Shown one piece after another: positions 56,584-64,000 of a stretch of DNA of 64,000 bases. Position 1 is the first letter of the stretch. Every line of letters begins with the position of its first letter. The notes below the pieces were generated by a model. That model did not search any database. It saw nothing but the letters and a program-made list of their open reading frames with translations, and was not told the DNA's origin. Source of the DNA: Ciborinia camelliae (taxonomy: Eukaryota > Ascomycota > Leotiomycetes > Helotiales > Sclerotiniaceae); the NCBI GenBank assembly GCA_025890175.1, contig JANPYM010000001.1, forward strand, positions 647,187-711,186, written 5' to 3'. The position numbers were made by a program, and so were the translations under genes.

Positions 56584-57445
56584 TGGTTAGGGGGAAGTAT
56601 AGGTTCGGGGGGGGGAGGGATTACATGGGAGGAATTAGAAATATGGTGCAGTGGGTGAACATTGGCTTTGACGTTAGAGATATTCATTGGGCTATTCTAT
56701 TCGATGATCTAAAGCATTTAAATTAAAGGAGGAGTTGTGGGAAAGCGAGCGAGATTTTAAACCGGCTATGTGAATAATATAGTCGGATGAAATAGTCACT
56801 TCTTTTGCGTGTATTTTCTTTCCATACCTAGTCTAGGTAGTCTACCGTAATTACTAGATACATTCGGAAAGAATTATAACCTTTGAAAGTATACAAGATA
56901 GATCTATCTATCTAATATTTGCTGAGACTACTTGTAGATGGAGTGATATATTGTCAAATGGAAGTAGTATTACCGCTTAAGGTTATATATATATATATAC
57001 CTATATAGGTATCATCTTTCAATATTCCAAATTCTAGATATTCTTAGTAAGAAGCCGTGAACTTTTGAAGATATATATAAAACTTATTCAATATCGTGAC
57101 ATGTAGATCAAATGATACCGGTACCTTTAAAACAATGGGACCGCAGGCCGAGCCGAAGCCGCAGCCGCATCAAAAAGAACCTTGACGGGACCTCGCTACG
57201 CTTAGCGTTTTCGTCAGCTTACATCCATCCCTGTTTTACAGTGGTTCATAGTGCCCCTCATAATCTCATTTCCCCCTGGAAAATACTAACTAGGTAAGCA
57301 GACCGCCAAACTGTCAACTTTCTCACGAACCTCAACTTCTCAACTTCTCGACTTCGCAACTTCACAACTTTTCACATCCAACTTCACTTCTCTCGTTCAA
57401 TCCTCATTAATCCCACCTCCAAACCAAAAATAAATATATATCAAG
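56584..57445. other. Intergenic region
   Basis: 862 nt. AT-rich with TA dinucleotide runs near 56985-57000 and GATCTATC repeats near 56899-56912. The last 130 nt before the phosphomannomutase start are rich in TTCTCAACTTC repeats, a typical leader. Confidence 0.5.
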
Positions 57446-58385
57446 ATGTCAGACGCAGTAATTGCTAGTTTCCCCCCACTCGCTGAGCGACCCGTCAAAA
57501 ACACCATCTGTCTTTTCGATGTCGATGGAACTCTCTCTCCTGCGCGGCTCGTACGTCACTCCCGGTTTCTCTACAGCTTTCGCTATGCCTCAAAACTAAC
57601 AACCAAAACTATAGGCTGCTTCCGAAGAAATGCTCTCCCTCCTCGCTGCCCTCCGTCAAAAATGCGCGATCGGCTATGTAGGTGGCAGTGATATGGCCAA
57701 ACAACAAGAACAACTCGGTTCTGCCGAGATTCCTGTTACCACCCTCTTCGACTTCTGCTTCGCCGAAAACGGTCTCACAGCTTTCAAGAGCGGTGTTCCT
57801 CTTCAATCGAATAGCTTCATCAAATGGATTGGGGAAGCTCAGTACAAGGAGTTGGTCAAATTTATCTTGCACTATGTTGCCGATTTGGATATTCCAGTGA
57901 AGAGAGGAACCTTTATCGAGTTTAGAAACGGCATGATCAATGTTAGCCCAATTGGCAGGAATGCAAGTGTAGCAGAGAGAAATGAGTATGAGGTGTATGA
58001 TAAGGAACATCATATTAGAGAGAAGTTCATCGAGGCTCTCAAGGAAAAATTCACAGGATTGGATTTGACGTGAGTTTTGATTGAGGATTCTAAATTTCGG
58101 ATAATGAGCCAAGCTAATACATCGGAACACAGCTATTCAATCGGTGGTCAAATTTCCTTCGATGTCTTCCCTACTGGCTGGGACAAGACATACTGTCTCC
58201 AACATCTTGAGAACGATGCGAAGCGCCCCGGCGGTATTGAATATACGACTATTCATTTCTTTGGAGACAAGACTTATAAGGGAGGAAATGATTATGAGAT
58301 TTACGAGGATGAGAGAACCATTGGTCACAGTGTGAAGAGCCCGGATGATACCATGAGGGATATTAGGCAGATTTTTGACCTTTAA
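57446..58385 (+). CDS. sec53: Phosphomannomutase (Sec53/PMM2)
   Basis: Three exons: 57446-57550, 57615-58069 and 58133-58385; 270 residues, matching the family. The HAD motif FDVDGTL has the nucleophile Asp25 and Asp27. Other PMM signatures are [45 protein letters not shown] and [14 protein letters not shown]. It converts mannose-6-phosphate to mannose-1-phosphate in the cytosol and so feeds GDP-mannose for N-glycans, O-mannosylation and wall mannan. All introns are GT-AG. This is the donor side of the pathway whose glycans the GH47 enzyme at 40.4 kb trims. Confidence 0.96.
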
Positions 58386-58716
58386 GTACATGGAATTTTA
58401 AGGATGCCTAGAGATATAGAAATTAATTGGTGGGGGAAATAGGAAAAGGCTTATATCCATTCATTGCAACCCGATACTGACCCCCGGTGACCCCCTCCCT
58501 TCACCCGATTACGAAATATTGAAGGCCGATGCGATGCGGGTGAAAATAATTACTATACATAACGAGAGAAAGATAAGGAGGTGGACTGTATATTCGACAC
58601 AACATCATTTCATCTCCTCTCTCCAATTCAATGCTTTAAAGCTGAATAATCGCCGCGCAATATAATTTCATTGAAGCAATATTTACGACTCGGGTTGAAG
58701 GCATCATCAAAATCCA
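58386..58716. other. Convergent intergenic region
   Basis: 331 nt between the phosphomannomutase stop and the secreted-protein stop. Nothing recognisable beyond expected terminators. Confidence 0.5.
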
Positions 58717-59498
58717 TCAATGGATCTGATACGCTAAAAGAGGAATTTCAATACTCTCCCCATCAGGAATGACACAAGTTGCATTGTTCCCTGAGTCATA
58801 GGTACAATCAATCTCAAAATATACAGTCCCGCTACCCTGAATAGTGCTTCCATTGGTACAGGTCCACGTGTTTGTCGGCGCAAAATCAATGTGTCCTATA
58901 CTTGGCGAAGAGTTGCTGTCTCCAAAAAAGCTGAGACGATACGCGGGTCCACCACAAAGCACTGTTCCTCCGCCGACCTCGTAGCGGCGGATTTCTTGCG
59001 GGTTCTCCTCTCCACATGTGGTATAACCAGGGACGTTGGTAGATATTTGAACGGAATCAGGAGGTCCATAACCCGCTGGTTGGTACGGCGCCCCCGAGTT
59101 ACAACCGTATATTCCGCAATAAAGACATGGGCCAAGATTTCCATCACAACCGACTGGACCGTTGGAACTTGTGTTGAAGCAGACATTGGCTGCACCAATT
59201 CTCAGCCTTGATTCCATATACACAAATGAACGGAGGGAGACGGCAAGTGAATAACTTTACACTTACGAACGTTGACCTGATTGACACAATCTAGATTCTG
59301 AGAGGAGTTGAACCAGAGAAAACTTGTAACTTCCCAAGTTGGGATTACATCACATTCTGGTGGCGGGGTGACTGATTGACGCGATTGAAGGAGGGGGGAG
59401 CATGACACCATGCTCAGAAAGAGGAAAAGGGGGGAAATTGTAAACATGGTGAACATTTGAATGTTGGAAGCTCGATTGATCAATCTTCTAGTTCTCAT
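58717..59498 (-). CDS. Small secreted Cys-rich protein
   Basis: Minus strand, one intron near 59205-59265 whose borders I cannot fix; about 240 residues. Two starts are possible: 59498 (MRTRRLINRASNIQ) or 59456 (MFTMFTISPLFLFLSM); the latter leaves a cleaner signal peptide ending near VSCSP. The mature part has CDVIPTWEV and DCVNQ in exon 1. Exon 2 holds CFNTSSNGPVGCDGNLGPC, CGIYGCNSGAPYQP and later TWTCTNGST, DCTYDSGNNATC. The best donor (GTAAGT) does not keep frame with the nearest acceptor, while AA|GTGTAA to ATCAAG|G does. No known domain. With its size and cysteines it is a candidate extracellular effector or wall protein, which is inference only. Confidence 0.65.
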
Positions 59499-62475
59499 AT
59501 CAATTCAATGGATGGGAAGAGAGAATATTAACAGTAGTTTTTAAAGCGTGATGATGCTTGTGTCACAGTCCTAAATTGGCGATTGGGAAAGAGGGGTACA
59601 TCATAAATACGAAGATAATGGTACCTACTTCGACCCCTCGAATTATTGAAATGTTTTATAGCCAATAAGCACATTTTAGCCTTCGTATAGATGCACCGGC
59701 GATATGTCGAAGCTGTTTGTGGGTTGCTTTGGGGCTGATTTGGCGATGGGCAAACAGCTGAAAATGAAAGAAGCCAATGGTCGTTTAGCAGCTGGTATAC
59801 CTACGAATGTAAGCATGCCATTGCGTTGACAGCAGCTGTAACGTAACCTTCAAATTTTGCTCGGTAAGGATGATCCAAAGACGGCTCTGGCTCTGGATTT
59901 ATCATTCTATTGCCAGTGTATCCATTGTCCCCGAATTAGACATATTTAATCTTAGTTGACTATTGATTGGAACTGAGCATTAAATCAATTTCAAAGTTTA
60001 AACTTATTGAAAGGGTTCAATTCATGTGGGAGACTTTCAATTTCCGCTATAAAATATACCGTATTCTGTGGAATAAAACGTGGTGCGAGGTGAGGGGAGG
60101 GGAACTTGGAACCGCTTTCGGATTTTGAATAGCTTCATTATGAGAATTGCAGTCGGCGGGATACAGTGTACGGTTCGATTCGTTCATTCGTTTTCATTGC
60201 TTGGTTATAGGATGTTAAACCCTCTTTACGCGAGGAGGAGGCCCAGGAGACAAAGCCTTCCAAGGACACAATTTGAAATGATAGAGTGGTGGAAAATGAT
60301 TCAAGTACTCTTTCCTGTGTTATCATAAACCCATTACTAAAATATGCCATCAGCCGCAGTATTTGCGCTGTCTGCTGTTCAATGTATGCTCGAGTGGTAG
60401 TTCGTCAAGGCGATCAATATCTCAGAGCAACATTATATTCATCAGCCGATGAGCCTTGAGTATTGTGCTTTATATCTTCTTTCTTCTCCCGATATCTTTG
60501 CCCGGGTAATTTGCTAGAATAGCTGGGCTCTGTTGGAGATCTTGGAGTTTTTTGAGACTCATATGGTTGTTTACTGTACTAAATTTGGTACCTGATGATC
60601 ACGATGTGATTAGGATGCGTGTGCTCGGTATCAAGGAAAAGAAATGCTGGATATTATATCCAGTGTAGTGCTGTCTTTCAGAAATTTGAGAGACGGCATA
60701 CTCATAATTATCATCAATTCTTCAGTGCTCTCTCTTATTCTTATCTAGTTAACAACCCTGCAGTACGCATTTTCTCGTATCCTTGATATACCTTCAATGC
60801 TCTGCAACTCGATTTCTCACTCACTCCTCTCTCCCTCGGTTATTCCCTTTCTTACAGCTGGCTCTCTGTGTCATTGTACTGTAGAGCAGGTAGTTTCCTC
60901 GGGAAACATCAGCCCGATATCCTTGTGTTCGAGAGCATTCGAAGTCATCTATTCTATGGTACAGGTTACACTGTAGCACCAAGAAAAATGGGGATGGTCA
61001 AGCTATTCCTCTCTCCGTTTTCTGGTGCCACCGCAACGGGCTCAAAATCCGGACTTTCGTGATTTAAGCGCCTGCCTGCCAGAAGATAAACATCATCCTT
61101 ACAAATTTCAGTCGGGAGGTATTCGTGGTCTTTTTCGATTGTGTTAATGGTTGTATAACTGACTTGGAAGATGGCGAAGAAGAGCATGGCAAATTTCGTA
61201 TCAAGAGTGTCTGCAGAGTGTCAGCCTTACCGGTAAGAAACTGAATCGGCTCAATTGTGTAGCTGGTAGAGATATATGGCTAGCTTGCTCATCTATAGCA
61301 TTATGATAGGCTATTTTTCAACTGTATGGTTTTCATTGAGGCCTGATAGAAATATATAGGAACTAGGAATAAACCTCCAGAGTCATCGGCTTGCTTGTAT
61401 GACTGTCAACAGAAGAATGAGTATGTGGGACAAGGATGGAGAATGTTTAAAGTATCAAATAACAAGCTGTCTTTCCTGGGTGCTCTGCTACTGATCACAC
61501 ATTTTCACCTCGAGTAACTCTTGCTTCAATTATCCATCCTTGTTCTCCTTTGAATGCAGACATGGTCTCGGATTTTGGTTATTTCTCCAGTGATCCAAAA
61601 CTCTTCCTTCCGTCCACTAGAAAAGAAAGAGGGAAAAACAAATACACCATCCTCCTCGGATTCCTGCATCGCAACATTCCGAGCAATTCTAGCTACATAA
61701 AGATTCCGACCGATGATGTGATGGACTCCAATATATCAAAAAACAAACGAACCAAATTGCCAATCATCAAGCGTTACACTCAACCTGCACACTCCCGCCG
61801 CATACTTGCATATCCCCATGCACCTAGCCTCCAATTTCACTCATCTGTTGCATATCGCACGATCTGGAACATTTTCGATGCCACTCAGTAAGTAGGTAGG
61901 TATGAATGAGTACATATCCAGCCAATTCCATCCAATCCCACATTTCCTAGAAGGCAAGCACGATGCAAGATTTGGAGGTCTAGACTTTTCGTTTGCCGTT
62001 TGTTGGATTATTGGGTAAACCTGAGGGGGTGTTTGAATATCTTGTTCGAGAATTTACTCGGGTCAATGCGTAAGAAGGAAAATGTATGGAAGAATAAAAA
62101 ACCACTGTTGGAAAAAGCAAAAATAAGATATGCAACCATTAAATGTCTTGATCGGGTTGGAGTGAAGGGCGTTGTGTGGTGTTATGTGGTGGGTGCTGGG
62201 AGGTTGCAGGAGTCTGCGATCATATGAACTTCAGACTTTATCATGTGAACATGTGTGTCACGCATACTTCATCGTCTTGCATTGTGCGCAATTCCGTTTG
62301 AGATTTAGAGTTTGTCCATTCACTACTATGATATACCAGTCTAGTGGCAATCAAACGAGAAAGATCGATGTCTATATTCAGTAGAAGCAATTAGTCATTG
62401 GTTTCCATTATCTCGAGGCTGTCATACCAGTTTTCCCATCAGCACTGTGCACATTCTGAAGCCAGAACCTTACTA
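59499..62475. other. Long intergenic region
   Basis: 3.0 kb without a supported gene. The frame at 61562-61891 (MVSDFGYFSSDPKLFLPS, 109 codons from its first ATG) is the longest with an ATG, but has no domain and sits in AT-rich, repeat-bearing sequence. GGTAGGTA at about 61889-61899. I see nothing else. Confidence 0.5.
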
Positions 62476-63652
62476 TTAGGAAGATGCTTGAGTCTGAGGC
62501 AGCAAATTTATATACTGCAATGCTTCTAACGCTTCTGCTTGTCGACGCTCTGATAAGGCTTTCTGTGTTGTGGCCCATTTCCGTTTGACCACAGGAGGTG
62601 CGTCCCTACAGTAGCGACAAAGTATAGACGCCACCAATCGAAATCCAGGTGAAGTATTTTTCTCAAATTTGACCATTCCAGAATGGTCCGATGCTATACC
62701 AGCTCGTTCCGTATCGTCAAAGACGGGTGCTGCGCTTGTTTCCTCAACAATGTAGTCTTTTGTATATTTAAGATCTGTTTGCTGCTGTTCCCAAAAGAAA
62801 CAGATGGAAAAATTCTTCATCATGGGGACAAAGTGGTCAGTGATATTCTGCAAAGTTTCGGACTCCTCTCTCAGTGCTGAGACGAGTGTCGATTCGTTCT
62901 GGCACAATTTTCGAGGCATTGTGAGGTTGGCGAGTTTCTGCAATGAAAGCAAGAGCTTGGCTTGACTGGAGCCATTGTGGGGTGTTCCGAAGAAGAGTAT
63001 CCCGTATGTACATGTGAAGATGGTATGGTAATGTGCAATTTTGTCGGAGCTCCTGGACATAGAGTAGCTAAGAGCCTGGCGTCGTGAATGTTAGCTGTTG
63101 GCAGCTTGGTACACGAAAGTCTTCTTTTTTTAAAGATCAAGCCACACATACCCGTTTCACAACGATTCCACCCAGGGAATGACAAAGAAAGATAATTGGT
63201 TTATCTGCTCGGCCCTCGAGCTGCAATATAGATGAGATTATGGTCACAACCTGCTAACGAGGTTCGAATTTACTTACTTCTCGGTCAGCGTACAGTTCTG
63301 CTACGAGCGTATGTGCATGGTCGTGAATACGATTCTTTGATGGTCCTGTGCCGGTAATGGAACTAAAGCTTGAATTCCACCCCCATACTAGAATTCGAGC
63401 ATTTTTGACGTATTTGGGAAGAAAATCGGGATGAGATAGCCAACAAATTTTGCTTTCTTTTGCTGTCCAAGTCATTGTAGCATGTCCATTGAGTCCATGG
63501 ACTGCCACAATACTATGTCATACCATATATCAATAGCTGTTCAAGACAGTTAAAGGTGATCGGAGTCTTACTCTACTTCTGGATCTTTATCTGCGGGTCT
63601 ATAGAGTTCTTTGATACCAAATCTCTCGTCGAAGTCATTGTGTGATTTCATT
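62476..63652 (-). CDS. SERAC1-like alpha/beta hydrolase
   Basis: Four exons: 63652-63573, 63512-63278, 63220-63152 and 63075-62476; 327 residues, all junctions in frame. Exon 2 opens DIVAVHGLNGHATMTW, the oxyanion-side motif of SERAC1/LipA-like proteins. The nucleophile elbow IFLCHSLGGIVVKRAL holds Ser in the HSLGG motif, and GILFFGTPHNGS follows as in relatives. Candidate acid and His residues lie in the SDHSGMVKFE stretch, where the DHSGM motif recurs in fungal proteins of this kind and places the catalytic His. In fungi this domain often sits at the N-terminus of NACHT/TPR or ankyrin proteins. Here the protein stops soon after it, so it is a stand-alone form. Substrate unknown; a lipid or ester is likely. 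Confidence 0.85.
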
Positions 63653-64000
63653 GTGTAAATTGTTGAATTGGGATTTTTATCGAGATCTGAAGGGGCTAAA
63701 AGCGTGTGCTCTCCTTCTTAACTGACTTTTTGTTGATTAGGTTACCTACCTAATTGTGAAGGTCGCTGGTTTCCCGCAGGGGGGATGGGCGAGGGGCTGT
63801 GTACATCACGTTTCATAGAACTTGCATAAGAAAACTGCGCCCCTCGATGAGCTTTAGGCACAATCCATGATTGACTCGCTAAAAATATCTTCAGACTGCG
63901 GCTAATCTATATATCATCCTTTAAAATGGTGTAGGGTTGCGAACCTCGAGTTAACATCTGAACTTGATTTTTGTCATTGACACGATCGACATGGTTGGCA
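63653..64000. promoter_or_regulatory. Upstream region of the hydrolase gene
   Basis: 348 nt to the window edge; contains TTACCTACCTAAT at about 63742-63754. No gene seen. Confidence 0.4.

Noticed and set aside
61550..61891. 113-codon frame
   Set aside because: Its first codon is TTG, the peptide has no domain or signal, and no splice partner is visible.

Overview
This 64-kb window is nuclear DNA of a filamentous ascomycete. Genes are split by short introns of about 45-120 nt, with GTAAGT/GTATGT-type donors, CTAAC-like branch sites and TAG/CAG acceptors. The products include fungal cell-wall and autophagy proteins: a BtgE-type GH17 glucanase, Atg10, a Ran/Gsp1 GTPase and an Arp2/3 subunit. 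Gene content and the AT-rich intergenic DNA look like a leotiomycete, perhaps Sclerotiniaceae. That placement is inference from resemblance, not from a search. I see no tRNA, rRNA, CRISPR array or intact transposon.

Layout. 0-4.5 kb: a partial molybdenum-cofactor sulfurase (minus) diverging from a mitoribosomal SOD-fold protein, then a single-pass cell-surface protein (minus). 4.5-8.7 kb is a long gene-free leader before btgE (8.7-10.9 kb). 12.6-16.9 kb holds a DH-domain Rho exchange factor (minus). 19.4-25.8 kb carries nas2 (proteasome chaperone), Ran and a secreted serine carboxypeptidase. 26.2-30.8 kb has a homeodomain protein and a large unknown protein. 31.2-37.4 kb has a damaged or mis-modelled hypothetical gene, a flavin monooxygenase, an unknown protein and ARPC1. 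37.6-42.6 kb has a U2B''/U1A-type RRM protein, ATG10 and a class I alpha-mannosidase. 43.9-48.6 kb has an amino-acid permease and a histidine-phosphatase-like surface protein. 49.2-56.6 kb has CDC6 diverging from a WW + PhoD-like phosphatase. 57.4-63.7 kb has phosphomannomutase, a small Cys-rich secreted protein and a SERAC1-like hydrolase.

Most genes are unrelated housekeeping or surface functions. There is no metabolite cluster or defence island. Loose themes are glycosylation and wall building (GH47 mannosidase, phosphomannomutase, GH17 glucanase), actin and polarity (RhoGEF, ARPC1) and proteostasis (nas2, ATG10).

The most notable observations are: two GC-AG introns in neighbouring genes; three places where reading-frame continuity fails at or beside a G/C homopolymer; a histidine-phosphatase-like protein without its second catalytic motif; an in-gene 192-bp repeat array in the RhoGEF; and a palindromic TACCTAGGTA-type motif scattered through the intergenic DNA. 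I did not find a convincing new multi-gene system. Exon borders were chosen by hand from splice signals and frame arithmetic, without transcripts.
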